Source: Lampris incognitus (lineage: Eukaryota; Chordata; Actinopteri; Lampriformes; Lampridae). From it: 64,000 bases of DNA. The stretch spans positions 19,359,395-19,423,394 of the forward strand of contig NC_079224.1 in assembly GCF_029633865.1 (NCBI RefSeq), read 5' to 3'. The notes beneath the pieces were generated by a model. That model did no database searches. It was not told the origin of the DNA and saw nothing but the letters and a program-made list of their open reading frames with translations. This document shows, piece after piece, positions 12,312-21,968 of this stretch; position 1 is the stretch's first letter; each line of letters starts with the position of its first letter. Made by a program: the position numbers and the translations under genes.

Positions 12312-13914
12312 CTAAACATCATACCGCTTTGGGGGTTTTACAACTCTGCCACTGGAGGTGATGGTGAACCCAGAGGGCCTTGCTGGCACGTCCAGCTCCA
12401 TGGGAGTGCCTGATGAGGTGGCGACTGGTGGGCTGAGTTGTTCTTGCTGCAAGTCATTGCTGTCTCTGGCTGGTTGGGTTGCAACAGTTGCAGGGGCAGG
12501 CACGGATTGCAGGTGCCTGCGGTTCCGTCTGAAGACAGCCCCGTCTTCCGTACGCACCGTGTAGGAGCGTGGTTCCCCTGAGGGATTCACCACGACTGCG
12601 GGCATGTTCCACCCCTTTTTCCCGTCTAGTTTGACTCGTACCCTCTCACCTGAGTGCAGTTCGGTTAGGGCACGTGCAGAATGTCTCCTGTCGAAGAAAA
12701 ACTTATAAGCCTCTTTTGCCCTTCTGTCATTCTTCTCCACCTCCTTGTGGTCGAAGAGCTGTGGCTAGAGTTTCCTCTCCAGCACAGGCATGTTGGTCCG
12801 GATCTGGCGGCCGGTCATGAGCTGAGCGGGGCTCGCACCTGTGGCAGCAATTGGTGTGGCGCGGTAGCACATCAGCGCTAGGTGAGGGTCAGGCTGCCGC
12901 AAAATTCTTTTGGCCTTCCCGACGGCCCTTTCGGCAGCTCCATTTGCCTGGGGGAAGTGGGGGCTGCAGGTTGTGTGGCGGAAATCATAGTTCCTACAAA
13001 ACTGCCTAAATTCAGCTGACGTAAACTGTGTGGCATTGTCACTAATGAGTTCCCCAGGGACGCCCCATCGTGCGAACATACCTTTCAGCTGCTCAATCAC
13101 CTGTAGACTGGAGGTGCTCCGTAGCTGGGTGATCTCAATGTCCCTGGAATAATAATCAACCACCACCAGGTAGTTTTTTTCCATCCTGCTCACAAAGGTC
13201 TGCCCCAATCTTGTGCCATGGGCCGGGCGGCAGTGGTGTTGTACATAGGGGCTCTTTGTACTGTGAGGGCTTATTTATTTGGCAGAATGTGCACTGTGTA
13301 ACTTTCCGGTAAATGTCCGATCAGATGCTGGGCCACCAGACAGACATCCTGGCTCTTTCACGACACTTTGTAAGGCCTTGGTGCCCTTCGTGAATCCTGT
13401 GTAGGATGTCTTCCTGATACACGGGGGGAATTACAATCCTGTCTTGGTACAGGAGCAGTCCGTCTGCCTCGGACAGCGATGCCCTCGCAGCGTGGTAGCC
13501 ATGCAGATAAAAGGGCACGTGCCTCGGCCATCCCTCTCTGGTGTACCCGATCACCCTCTGCATTGTGTCGTCCTGACGTGTGGCCTGCTTCAACATGTCC
13601 AGCTTCGTGCTCGACACCGGTTTGGTTTCGATCACAGCTTCGACATGCGCATGCATATCCCCATCTGTGTCTGCCCTGCGGCCGTCCTGGAGTGGATTCC
13701 TGGAAAGGGCGTCAGCCACCACCAGCTGTGAACCCGGAACATACACTGCTCTGGGGTTAAAACGCATTAGACGAATTAGAAGCCGCTGGCATCTCGGCGG
13801 CACTTTGCCCAGATCATATGCATTAATGAGGGGGGCCAGGGGCTTGTGGTCTGTCTGTAAGCTAAACTCAGCTAAGCCTAACAGATAACGGGAAAACCGC
13901 TCACAGGCCCACAC
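12312..13914 (-). pseudogene. pol: outer gypsy pol: RNase H end and integrase, broken
   Basis: Reading right to left: the rest of RNase H (WACERFSRYLLGL, QTDHKPLAPL) up to the DALSRNP linker, the integrase zinc domain (H-x3-H near 13365), the catalytic core ([12 protein letters not shown] near 13030; E in [11 protein letters not shown] near 12930) and a C-terminal basic module ending in PPKRYDV. A TGA interrupts the frame after VWWPSI (13318-13320), a frameshift lies near 13205, and a stop lies near 12762. The RNase H domain is split by the hAT element at 13916-15049. Confidence 0.88.
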
Positions 13915-13915
13915 C

Positions 13916-15049
13916 TAGGGATGGGTATCGTTAGGATTTTATCGATACTGCTACTCTTATCGGTACTGCTTATCGGTTCGGTACTTTATCGATACTCTTA
14001 TCGGTTCTTTTTGATTATTATGCAAGAAAAAAAGACACTTAATTAAGAACAGAATCGACATTGCTTTATTATTCTATTATATAACTTTATATAAATATAA
14101 ACAAATATTATTTATTCAGCAACAGCAGCAGCAATGTTTTAAATGCGTCTGAATTATAGACTTTATAATCAACATTCAACAACAAATAAGATAAAAAATA
14201 AAAGTAAATAAGGATAAAGAAAAAAAAATATATTAAAAATAAATTTTTACAGCAAAAGGCTAACGGAAGTTCAAACAAACAAGAACCTAGAACATTATCC
14301 TAACAGTTCTTCTGCAGAAAAATCAACATATCTGCCTTCTCCGGCAGGAGTCGTGATCTCTCCTGACTTATAGTGTCCCTGGCTATTAGCCTAGCTAACT
14401 CCGTATCTATGGCTTATATATTTGTAGCTAAACAATTAGCTAAGCAATTATATTTTATTTATTGGCCTATTCGTAATAATTCGTTATTAACCTAGCTAAC
14501 TCCGTATCTATGGCTCATACGGCTTACCTGCAGTGGACGTGGATGGAACACTACGAGCAAAGCAGTGGAAAACTCCGCATTTCCGCAGATTAATACCATG
14601 TTTCGACAAAAGATGTTTCGACAGATTGCTTGTATTGCCACCCTTACTGGCAAATGATTTGTTGCACTTGTGGCAACGAGCGTTGTTGTCATCGACTTTT
14701 GAAAAATATACCCAAACTTTTGAACGTTTAGTTCTCTCCGCCATGATGAGCACTTGAGCAGAGCGGTCTGCACGTGTGTCAGCGAGTGTGCGGAGCACAG
14801 CACAGCCCCGCCCCTCGCGCAGTAAGAGAGAGACAGAGAGATGGAGAAAACGGCTAACAAGATTATGTTCGCGACGTTTAAATTCCTCGAAAAACACAAT
14901 TGCCACAATATAAATCTCACTCCATGATTTCTCGAGTACCTACCGACTACCGATAGCAGAACCGAAAACGTCGGATCTTAAAAGTGCTCCGGTTTTTACT
15001 AATTTAGAACCGGTTCCCGTTTAGAACCGGGTTTCGGGGGGCATACCTA
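13916..15049 (-). mobile_element. hAT transposon with BED-finger exon, inside gypsy RNase H
   Basis: The ends TAGGGATGGGTAT and ATACCTA form short imperfect inverted repeats, flanked by a perfect 8-bp target duplication CCCACACC (13908-13915 and 15050-15057). The gypsy reading frame resumes on each side (LEKECLAG before, WACERF after), which confirms the insertion point. The 1134-bp body is AT-rich and keeps only one coding exon. Confidence 0.9.
14508..14744 (-). pseudogene. BED zinc-finger N-terminus of a hAT transposase
   Basis: The frame from ATG 14744 encodes MAERTKRSKVWVYF..., then C-x2-C (CHKC) and H-x4-H (HLLSKH), matching a BED-type zinc finger that in hAT transposases binds the transposon ends. 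It then runs out after SVPSTSTAGKPYEP. No RNase-H-like catalytic domain follows, so this is a deletion derivative that would depend on a full-length relative. Confidence 0.8.
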
Positions 15050-15650
15050 CCCACACCCCTGCAAGGCATTCCTTCTCTAACTGAGAGTATCTCTGCATCT
15101 GTGAGAGTTCTGGAGCAGAAGGCAACAGGCTGAACTTTGTCCCCCTGAACCTGCAACAGTGCTGCCCCCAGCCCGTAACTACTAGCGTCCACGCTCACAA
15201 TGGTGGGCCTTGCTACATCATAGTATGCCAGGGCAGGAGTGGAAGACAACATTGCTTTTACCTTGGTGAAGGCTTGCTGTTGGGGCTCCCCCCACTGCCA
15301 CTCTGCGTCTTTCTTCAGCAGCTCACTCAACGGGTGTAGCACTGATGACAGTTCGGGTAGAAACCTCCCCAGATAATTTACCATACCCAGCCACTGTCTC
15401 ACCTGAGGGACATTCTCGGGGCTCTGCATGTCTGAGATGGCCTTCACCTTGCCTGGATCTGGTTTGATGCCATCTTTGCTGATGATGTGCCCGAAATATT
15501 GCAACTCACTCCTGCTGAAGCGGCATTTCTCCCGGTTGAGCTTCAGCCCCGATGTTTTGATTGTCTGCAGTACCGCCTCCAAGTTTCTATCGTGCTCGTC
15601 CTGGTCCTTGCCGTACACGAGTATGTCATCCATGACAACGACCGTGCCCT
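15047..15650 (-). pseudogene. pol: outer gypsy pol: RT thumb and start of RNase H, with 5' RT deleted
   Basis: The frame begins at the RT active-site segment ([10 protein letters not shown], 15610-15633) and continues through the thumb and connection ([29 protein letters not shown]) into RNase H ([15 protein letters not shown]). The fingers and palm before the active-site box are missing: the protease region (15660 onward) joins almost directly to it. A frameshift near 15085 precedes the hAT insertion. The element cannot make its own RT. Confidence 0.87.
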
Positions 15651-15659
15651 TGTGGTCTC

Positions 15660-16310
15660 TCAGCAGAATGCTCCCCCTGGGCTTCTCAGGTCGATTGATG
15701 TTTTAACCAGCTGTGGCCGTTCAGGCAGTGACCTATATGCAGTCTGTGACATGATAGTGATGTCCGCCCCCGTATCGATTCTAAAATTAACCAACGTGCC
15801 GCAGATCGGTAACTCCACTTGCCACTTTTTCTCAAAATCCATCCCCTCTATGCAACCGAGGAAGTAGGGGCGGCTTTCACTTTCCGCTTCGCCCTCATAC
15901 GCATCATCCTGGTAAACGACCTCCCTCACGTCTCTGGTTTTGCATTCGGCAGCAAAATGTCCCAGCTTGTCGCATTTCCTGCAACGCCTGTTGCTTGCAG
16001 GGCATTCCTGCTGCTGCCCGTGCACGCGATTACATCGGGGGCAGGCTGTTTTGGGCTGCTGTGCGTTTCCGTTGCCCTTATTGTAGTGGTTACTAGCGTT
16101 ACTGCAGTCGCGGTTGGTATTGCCGCCCTGTGGTTTGCTAACTGCATTCAGTTCAGCTGTAATTCTTTCCGCATTTTGCTGTTTAACCAGTTCGAACTGA
16201 CGGGGGGCCATTTGCACTGCTTTTCCTAGCGTGAGCTCATCTTGCATCTGCAGCTTCTGTGACACGTCTCGGTCAGCAACTCCGATCACAACTCTATCAC
16301 GAATATGCAC
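15660..16310 (-). pseudogene. gag-pro: outer gypsy gag C-terminus and protease
   Basis: This continues gag after the nested element. It shows nucleocapsid zinc motifs (CPRCNRVHG, then canonical CRKCDKLGHFAAEC), followed by an aspartic protease with active site RIDTGADITIM near 15770. The ATG at 16310 is not a real start; the frame was continuous with 20727-21090 before the 16314-20726 insertion. It ends at a stop near 15660, just after the deletion joint. Confidence 0.85.
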
Positions 16311-16313
16311 TTC

Positions 16314-16554
16314 TGTAGAGCCGAAGGAACGGAGAAGACCGTAGGTTCACACTTTAGCCGTGTAGGCAACTTTCTTTAATCCACGGTAAATCAGAGAGAC
16401 AACAAAACCACAGCTCGACTGAGCGGAGGCGGCAAGAATAACCAGAAAACTGGCTGGACAACCATAACTTAACCCTGCGTTAACCTGCCAGGGCAACCAT
16501 GACTTAACCCTTAGTTCCTGGGTTGAATTCTGTCCCCAATACGTGTCCACCACA
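16314..16554 (-). repeat. 3' LTR of young gypsy element
   Basis: 241 bp, TGTGGTGG...GGCTCTACA on the minus strand; no difference seen from the 5' LTR at 20486-20726. Confidence 0.96.
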
Positions 16555-16575
16555 TGAGCCCCCCCAGAATTCGCC

Positions 16576-19461
16576 CTAGTAATTGAAGTCAGGCAGGCGC
16601 GGGGGGACGACAGGCCGTCCGCGGCGGCTCCGGGTAACAGGGGCCGGAGTGTCTCTGGGAGGCATTGACGCGGGCCTGTGGAGGTCGGCCTGAGGAGCAG
16701 AAGAGGCAGCACGGGCCTCCACGGAGGGAGGAGGCGGAGCCGGGGGACGACCGCGACGAGGAGGTTGGGCTAACTCCAACGGCTGCGTCAAGTCCAGGTG
16801 TGCGGGTTTAACTCGGTCCACTGAAACATGCTCGGCCGTGCCCCCAAAATCCACCACCAGGTGCTTAGTTCCCCGTTCCAGGATGCGGAAGGGGCCGTCA
16901 TAAGGGGGTTGCAGAGGGGGGCGGTGTGCGTCGTGACGGATGAACACGTAGTCCGCTGACTGCAGACCTGGGGGCACCTGGGACACCGGAGCGCCGTGTT
17001 GGGCGGTAGGGATGGGTGTGAAAGCTCTGACCCCGTCCAGCAAGGAGGCTCGTTGGTCCACAGCTGACCAGGGACGCGTTGCGTTGGGCATGAAATCGCC
17101 TGGGACTCGCAGCGGCGTGCCGTACACCAGCTCCGCAGAGGAGGCTTGTAGGTCTTCCTTCGGGGCAGTCCGCAGGCCCAGCATGACCCATGGGAGCTTG
17201 TCGACCCAGTTGCAGTCCTTGAGAGTAGCCCGAAGCGCAGCCTTCATGGACCGGTGGAAGCGCTCACATAGGCCGTTCGCCTGAGGGTGGTAGGCGGTAG
17301 TGCGATGAAGCTTGATGCCCAGAGCCTCACCCGCAGCATTCCATAGCTCTGAGGTAAACTGTGGCCCGCGGTCAGATGAAAGGTCGGAAGGCGTACCGAA
17401 ACGTGAGACCCACGACCCAATAAAAGCCCGGGCCACATCAGCAGACGTCGTGGATGCCAGGGGAACAGCTTCAGGCCAGCGCGTAGTCCTGTCCACCACA
17501 GTGAAGAGGTAGGTGAACCCATGGGAGGGGGGTAGGGGACCAACCAGGTCGACGTGGACATGGTCAAATCGTCTCTCCGGCACTGCGAAGCGTTCCAGGG
17601 GCGCCTTAATGTGGCGGTGTATCTTAGCCCGCTGACAGGCAACACACGAGTCGGCCCACGCTTTCACGTCTCTCTTAAGTCCCTCCCACACAAACTTAGC
17701 AGAGGTCAGGCGCACGGATGGCTTACCGCCTGGATGAGAGAGGCCGTGCACAGCTTCAAATACGGGGCGTCTCCAGCTGTGCGGGACGATGGGCCTGGGC
17801 TGTCCTGTGGAGACGTCACACAGGAGGGTGACACCTGTGTCGCTGAAAGGAACGTCCTGCAGGCGGAGCCCCGTGTCGGAGGTCCAGAGACGGAGGATGC
17901 TCAGGTCCGTGGCCTGGTCAGCGGCCATCTGTGCATAGTCCAGGCCTAGGTGGACCGCTCCAATCACTGCCCTAGAGAGGCAGTCAGCTACCTGGTTAGA
18001 CTTACCAGCGACGTGCTGGATGTCGGTAGTGAATTCCGAAATGTAGGAGAGTTGTCGCTGCTGGCGAGCGGACCATGGCTCGGCCGTCTTGGACATGGCA
18101 AACGTGAGGGGCTTGTGGTCCACGTACGCAGTAAACTCGCGGCCCTCTAGCAGGAAACGGAAATGCCGGACGGCGAGCCAGAGACCGAGGAGTTCCCTGT
18201 CAAAAGTACTATACTTGCGCTCTCGGGGTGTAAGCTGGCGACTGAAAAAGGCCAAAGGCTGCCAAGCCCCCCCCACCCACTGTTCGTGAACCGCACCAAC
18301 AGCATAGTCCGATGCATCCGTGGTTATGGAAATAGGCGCTGTAGGTGAAGGATGCGCTAGCAGGGTAGCCTGGGAGAGCGCAGCTTTAGTCTCGGTGAAC
18401 GCACGGTCCCGCTCTGCTGTCCAGTCGACCGCCTGGTTGGGGCACATGCCTTTCAGCGCCTCGTACAGTGGCCGGATGATAAAGGCGGCTCGGGGAATGA
18501 AGCGGTGGTAGAATGTCACCATCCCGATGAACTCCCTGAGCGCACGAGCTGTTTGGGGGCGCGGAAAGGCCGCCACCGCTTCCACCTTTGAGGGCAGGGG
18601 GACTGCCCCGTCCCCAGTGATGCGGTGCCCGAGGAAATCAATGGCCGTCAGCCCGAACCGGCACTTCGCCGGGTTGACGATCAGCCCATGCTGGCTGAGG
18701 CGTGTGAAGAGGGCGTGAAGATGGGACAGGTGTTCTTCCTCGGAGGCGCTGGCAATGAGTATGTCGTCCAAATAGACGAAGATGAAAGGAAGGCCACGGA
18801 GCACTGAATCCATCAGCCGCTGAAAGGACTGGGCCGCGTTTTTGAGTCCAAATGGCATTCGTAGGAATTCAAATAGGCCGAATGGGGTAGTCACCGCTGT
18901 CTTGGGGATGTCTGAGGGGTGCACGGGAACTTGATGATAACCACGGACCAGGTCGACTTTTGAGAAGACGCGTTTGCCAGACAGGTTTGCAGAAAAGTCC
19001 TGGATATGAGGGACAGGATAGCGGTCGGGCGTGGTGGCGTCATTTAGTCGGCGGTAGTCCCCGCATGGGCGCCAACCTCCATCAGGCTTAGCGACGATGT
19101 GGAGTGGGGACGCCCACGGGCTGTCATAGCGGCGGATGATCGCCATGCGTTCCAGGTGCTCGAACTCAGACTTGGCAATGGCGAGTTTGGCGGGGTCAAG
19201 ACGCCTGGCTCTGGCGTAGACCGGGGGCCCCTTCGTAGCAATGTGATGCTCCACCCCATGCTTAGCGGTGGGTGCAGAGAAGGTAGGCTGGGTGAGGTCA
19301 GGGAACTCAGCGAGGAGGCGGTTGAACTTGTCTGCCTCTGAGAGAGAGTTGGCTAGACTTGCATAGGCTGCTTCCCTCCGCGTACATGCGAAGGCGGAGA
19401 AGGTTAAGGCATCGACCAGACGGCTGTTCTGAATGTCCACTAGCAAACCGTAAGCGCACAA
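16576..19461 (-). CDS. pol: young gypsy pol (RT, RNase H, integrase), uninterrupted
   Basis: This is one 961-codon open frame; the listed ATG lies within the protease-RT linker, so translation should enter from upstream. RT has [10 protein letters not shown] near 18770, RNase H begins at [11 protein letters not shown] near 18310, the integrase zinc domain is near 17640-17740, and the core has D (VDLVGP, near 17545), D (SDRGPQF, near 17380) and E (NGLCERFH, near 17270). [10 protein letters not shown] module (near 16890) and a proline-rich tail follow. It is about the same length and order as the pol at 3-2786. No stop or indel is seen inside this frame. It sits +1 relative to the protease frame (see 19462-19798). 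Confidence 0.95.
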   Translation of the reverse strand: MCAYGLLVDIQNSRLVDALTFSAFACTRREAAYASLANSLSEADKFNRLLAEFPDLTQPTFSAPTAKHGVEHHIATKGPPVYARARRLDPAKLAIAKSEFEHLERMAIIRRYDSPWASPLHIVAKPDGGWRPCGDYRRLNDATTPDRYPVPHIQDFSANLSGKRVFSKVDLVRGYHQVPVHPSDIPKTAVTTPFGLFEFLRMPFGLKNAAQSFQRLMDSVLRGLPFIFVYLDDILIASASEEEHLSHLHALFTRLSQHGLIVNPAKCRFGLTAIDFLGHRITGDGAVPLPSKVEAVAAFPRPQTARALREFIGMVTFYHRFIPRAAFIIRPLYEALKGMCPNQAVDWTAERDRAFTETKAALSQATLLAHPSPTAPISITTDASDYAVGAVHEQWVGGAWQPLAFFSRQLTPRERKYSTFDRELLGLWLAVRHFRFLLEGREFTAYVDHKPLTFAMSKTAEPWSARQQRQLSYISEFTTDIQHVAGKSNQVADCLSRAVIGAVHLGLDYAQMAADQATDLSILRLWTSDTGLRLQDVPFSDTGVTLLCDVSTGQPRPIVPHSWRRPVFEAVHGLSHPGGKPSVRLTSAKFVWEGLKRDVKAWADSCVACQRAKIHRHIKAPLERFAVPERRFDHVHVDLVGPLPPSHGFTYLFTVVDRTTRWPEAVPLASTTSADVARAFIGSWVSRFGTPSDLSSDRGPQFTSELWNAAGEALGIKLHRTTAYHPQANGLCERFHRSMKAALRATLKDCNWVDKLPWVMLGLRTAPKEDLQASSAELVYGTPLRVPGDFMPNATRPWSAVDQRASLLDGVRAFTPIPTAQHGAPVSQVPPGLQSADYVFIRHDAHRPPLQPPYDGPFRILERGTKHLVVDFGGTAEHVSVDRVKPAHLDLTQPLELAQPPRRGRPPAPPPPSVEARAASSAPQADLHRPASMPPRDTPAPVTRSRRGRPVVPPRLPDFNY

Positions 19462-19798
19462 AAAAATCAGCTCCGAGGAGGGGAAGCGTTACATTGGCCA
19501 TGACGAACTCCCACGTGAAACGTTGTCCGCCAAAACACAGTTCTACAGACCGCACGCTGTAGGTGTGGATAGGGCTGCCGTCAGCCGTCGCCAACTGGGG
19601 GCCCCGCTCCCCGCCCATGATGTCGACGTCAGTAGCAGGGAGCACGCTTCTCTGTGCGCCCGTGTCACAAAGAAATCGCCGACCGGAGATGGTGTCGAGG
19701 ATGAAGAGTAGCCTGCTCGTATCGCCAACACTCATGGCCACTACTGAGTGTTGGCCCTCTCGTTTCCCGTCGGCCTGTAGTTGCAGGGAGAACGGCAC
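19462..19798 (-). CDS. pro: young gypsy protease (-1 frame relative to gag)
   Basis: The frame overlaps the end of gag by about 60 nt and is entered by -1 frameshifting at 19762-19768. It encodes an aspartic protease with active site LCDTGAQRS (about 19655-19680) and the conserved PLLGADFF near 19470. Immediately after GADFF a run of seven T residues (minus strand) leaves the downstream RT in a +1 frame; the protease frame itself runs on without RT homology to 19307. This is a 1-nt insertion, an assembly error in a homopolymer, or less likely a second recoding site. Confidence 0.85.
19724..19768 (-). promoter_or_regulatory. -1 ribosomal frameshift cassette at gag-pro junction
   Basis: On the minus strand the gag frame reads through the heptamer GGGAAAC in the phase G-GGA-AAC (19762-19768), a classic X-XXY-YYZ slippery site. 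After a 6-nt spacer (19756-19761) comes a perfect 11-bp stem (19745-19755 pairing with 19724-19734) with a 10-nt loop. The gag stop TAG (19741-19743) lies inside the loop. Slipping back one base gives exactly the protease frame. Heptamer, spacing and hairpin match the textbook arrangement for retroelement gag-pro junctions. Confidence 0.9.
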
Positions 19799-20433
19799 CG
19801 TTTAGCTTTCGCACCAAATCGAGCGTGGTACATACAGAGTCCAGAGGGCTTGTAGCGGTCTGATGCTGTGGCGCCACCGTCGGGCCACGCCCGCGATGTC
19901 GGCGGGGGGCCAGTGAAGGTAGGAGCCAGCACCCCGGCATGGGAGGAACGTTGTGTAGCGACGAAGAATCGGTCAGCCTCCTTTGCCAGCTCACGGGGAT
20001 CAGTGATGGTGGAGTTAGCGAGCGCAGTCTGGACGTGGGGCGGCATGTTGCGCAGAAACAGCTCCATAAACAGGAAACATGGCTTTTCTTGACCCAGTAG
20101 GTTTAACATCCTGCTCGTTAGCTCCGATGGTTTGCCATCTCCCAAGCCCTGAATTGCGAAGAGGCGACGTGCTCTCTCCGTTGTTGACAGTTCAAAAGTT
20201 TCAAGGAGGAGATGTTTAAGTGCGGCGTATTTACCATCGGCCGGTGGGTTGGTTATGAAACCGCTTATCCTGGAAGCCGTAGCGCACCCCAGCGCTGCCA
20301 CTACGTAGTAGTACCTGGTCTCGTCTGCTGTTATGTCTCTGAGCGCGAACTGTGCCTCAGCCTGTGTGAACCACGTAGCCGCGGAAGACTCCCAAAACTC
20401 CGGCAGTTTAATTGCAACGGCGTTCGTAGCCAT
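19741..20433 (-). CDS. gag: young gypsy gag
   Basis: 230 codons from ATG 20433, only 52 nt downstream of the 5' LTR. The protein begins MATNAVAIKLPEFWESSAAT and carries a capsid-like helical region and a C-terminal zinc motif C-x2-H-x9-C-x3-C (LCMYH...KRC RSPC, near 19800-19850), the CHCC variant reported for CsRn1-type gypsy elements instead of the usual CCHC knuckle. It ends at the TAG in the frameshift hairpin loop. It would form the virus-like particle and package RNA. No lesion is visible. Confidence 0.93.
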   Translation of the reverse strand: MATNAVAIKLPEFWESSAATWFTQAEAQFALRDITADETRYYYVVAALGCATASRISGFITNPPADGKYAALKHLLLETFELSTTERARRLFAIQGLGDGKPSELTSRMLNLLGQEKPCFLFMELFLRNMPPHVQTALANSTITDPRELAKEADRFFVATQRSSHAGVLAPTFTGPPPTSRAWPDGGATASDRYKPSGLCMYHARFGAKAKRCRSPCNYRPTGNERANTQ

Positions 20434-20469
20434 AATGTGTGTGGTTTCAGAAAACTTATCCGAAAACCG

Positions 20470-20484
20470 ACGTCGGGGTCACCA
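20470..20484 (-). promoter_or_regulatory. primer-binding site, tRNA-Trp type
   Basis: The minus strand reads TGGTGACCCCGACGT one base after the 5' LTR, complementary to CCA plus the 3' end of vertebrate tRNA-Trp as I recall it (15-nt match). It primes minus-strand DNA synthesis. Confidence 0.8.
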
Positions 20485-20485
20485 G

Positions 20486-20726
20486 TGTAGAGCCGAAGGA
20501 ACGGAGAAGACCGTAGGTTCACACTTTAGCCGTGTAGGCAACTTTCTTTAATCCACGGTAAATCAGAGAGACAACAAAACCACAGCTCGACTGAGCGGAG
20601 GCGGCAAGAATAACCAGAAAACTGGCTGGACAACCATAACTTAACCCTGCGTTAACCTGCCAGGGCAACCATGACTTAACCCTTAGTTCCTGGGTTGAAT
20701 TCTGTCCCCAATACGTGTCCACCACA
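20486..20726 (-). repeat. 5' LTR of young gypsy element
   Basis: 241 bp, apparently identical to 16314-16554. It is flanked on the right by CTTC, matching the left flank. Confidence 0.96.
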
Positions 20727-21090
20727 CTTCCTTTAATGCCCCGAACTCGCAGTGTTCTGCCAACTCATATAAACTCCTCACAAAGGCCTCGATAGTCTTT
20801 CCAGCGACATGCACGTTCGTGGATTACATTTCTCCGTGGTACGAAATGCTCGTTGAATTTACTGACCACCCTGCCATAATCGTTAGCGTGAGAAGCCTCT
20901 TCGAACGTAAATGAATTAAAAATAGCTTCTGCATCTTTCCCCATTGCGTATATCAAGGAATTGACTTGGATCTCACCATCCTCCGCATTTAGCTTGGTTG
21001 CTAGTCGAAACCGGTAAACCTCTGAATCCAAATCGGCCATGCCGCCGGTTGCGTGAAATCAAATGCCTCGGGGGGATTAAATTTTGCCAT
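20727..21090 (-). pseudogene. gag: outer gypsy gag, N-terminal part
   Basis: The likely start is ATG 21090 (MAKFNPPEAFDF...), about 60 nt after the primer site. The conserved gag segment (WPIWIQRF, then AEDGEIQVNSLIYAMGKDAE in another frame) follows, with frameshifts near 21030 and 20815. The end (SLYELAEHCEFGA, 20730-20770) is cut by the nested gypsy insertion and continues at 16310. Confidence 0.8.
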
Positions 21091-21147
21091 TCCTCGTCTC
21101 ACCGGACAACTCCGTTCCCGATTATTGAGGTAAGTGGATTCAAAGAT

Positions 21148-21159
21148 CTTCTGACACCA
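21148..21159 (-). promoter_or_regulatory. primer-binding site, tRNA-Leu type
   Basis: TGGTGTCAGAAG on the minus strand immediately after the 5' LTR matches CCA plus the 3' end of a tRNA-Leu as recalled. Twelve bases match before divergence. Confidence 0.7.
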
Positions 21160-21344
21160 TGTCATGTGCATGAACGACAGGCAAGGGAGTCGCGATTAAT
21201 AACGTGCTTTATTCAGCCATCTGCTTCCAGTCCCCGACCCGGACAATCCCCAGAATGCCCCAGTACAGAACTACGCTAAAACGTATACTTGCGTGCCCCT
21301 CCTCTTACGTACACAGGATGCTGGGCACTGTAGTTCTCATCACA
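21160..21344 (-). repeat. 5' LTR of outer gypsy element
   Basis: 185 bp, paired with 11898-12082; followed by target duplication GTTGC. Confidence 0.93.
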
Positions 21345-21433
21345 GTTGCCTTGTATTTTTTTTGTGCACTGCTGATCAAACTTGCTTATTTACAGTGAAC
21401 AGTTATTGGTATTCATTGATTTTTATTCGTCAT

Positions 21434-21724
21434 TGTTGAGATATGACACCAGTGTATGTGTATGACTATGTGTTACTGTGTACTATTATTTTGTTTACGA
21501 CTTTGTTTGTCCCCAAGTGGGCGGTGTTGCGCTTACATGCGCGGATTGATTGCGTCACTGAGACGCTGTTCGTTTTCTTCTTCTCCCAAATCGACCGAAT
21601 TAACGGAGGCTGCATTTTTCCCTCCAGCAGAAGTTCGGTAGTCAGTACGATTCTTTGTAACGGTTTAATAATCCACTTCATCTGCGCAGAGATAGACATA
21701 AAGTATTAGTCTAGTCTTCTAACA
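21434..21724 (+). repeat. 5' LTR of copia element
   Basis: 291 bp starting TG and ending CA, directly followed by the primer-binding site. Confidence 0.94.
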
Positions 21725-21738
21725 GGTTATGGGCCCAG
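21725..21738 (+). promoter_or_regulatory. primer-binding site matching the anticodon arm of initiator tRNA-Met
   Basis: GGTTATGGGCCCAG directly follows the LTR. It is complementary to the anticodon stem-loop of initiator tRNA-Met (CTGGGCCCATAACC, recalled), not to a tRNA 3' end. Drosophila copia is known to use such an internal (half-tRNA) primer. Confidence 0.78.
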
Positions 21739-21968
21739 ATAACGTTGGATTGTTTAGTAGTTTGATAAAAGAAGTACACGAAGTGTGATAACCTCGGATG
21801 GCGGGATGCGCGCAGGTTAGCACGGAGTAGCAAGTTAGCAAGTGTGGAGCTAGTTAGCATCGAGAGAAGCTATCGGGAAGCTAACGGAACGCTAAGCTAA
21901 GCTAACGCTACCTAGGGAGATGGAGTGAAAGAAGAGCAGGTGGCCCACATTCAACGGACAGGCCGATG

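Larger units (their letters stand above)
16314..20726 (-). mobile_element. complete young Ty3/gypsy retrotransposon (CsRn1-like)
   Basis: 4413 bp with two 241-bp LTRs that look identical base for base, flanked by the short target duplication CTTC (16310-16313, 20727-20730) within the gag of an older gypsy element. On the minus strand: LTR, primer site matching tRNA-Trp, gag with a C-x2-H-x9-C-x3-C motif, a -1 frameshift cassette, protease, pol, a G-rich polypurine tract (about 16557-16566) and LTR. The CHCC gag motif and tRNA-Trp priming are recalled hallmarks of the CsRn1 clade. Identical LTRs imply recent insertion. The one visible lesion is a reading-frame change between protease and pol. 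Confidence 0.95.
11898..21344 (-). mobile_element. outer Ty3/gypsy element (mag-like), host of two nested insertions
   Basis: Two 185-bp LTRs (11898-12082 and 21160-21344) flank the element, with a perfect 5-bp target duplication GTTGC at 11893-11897 and 21345-21349. On the minus strand the order is LTR, tRNA-Leu-type primer site, gag, protease, partial RT, RNase H, integrase, purine-rich tract (12083-12100) and LTR. A hAT element (13916-15049) and a complete gypsy element (16314-20726) are inserted in it. Without these it is about 3.9 kb and lacks the RT fingers and palm. Integrase style, CCHC gag and tRNA-Leu primer suggest the mag lineage; that is inference. Confidence 0.93.
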
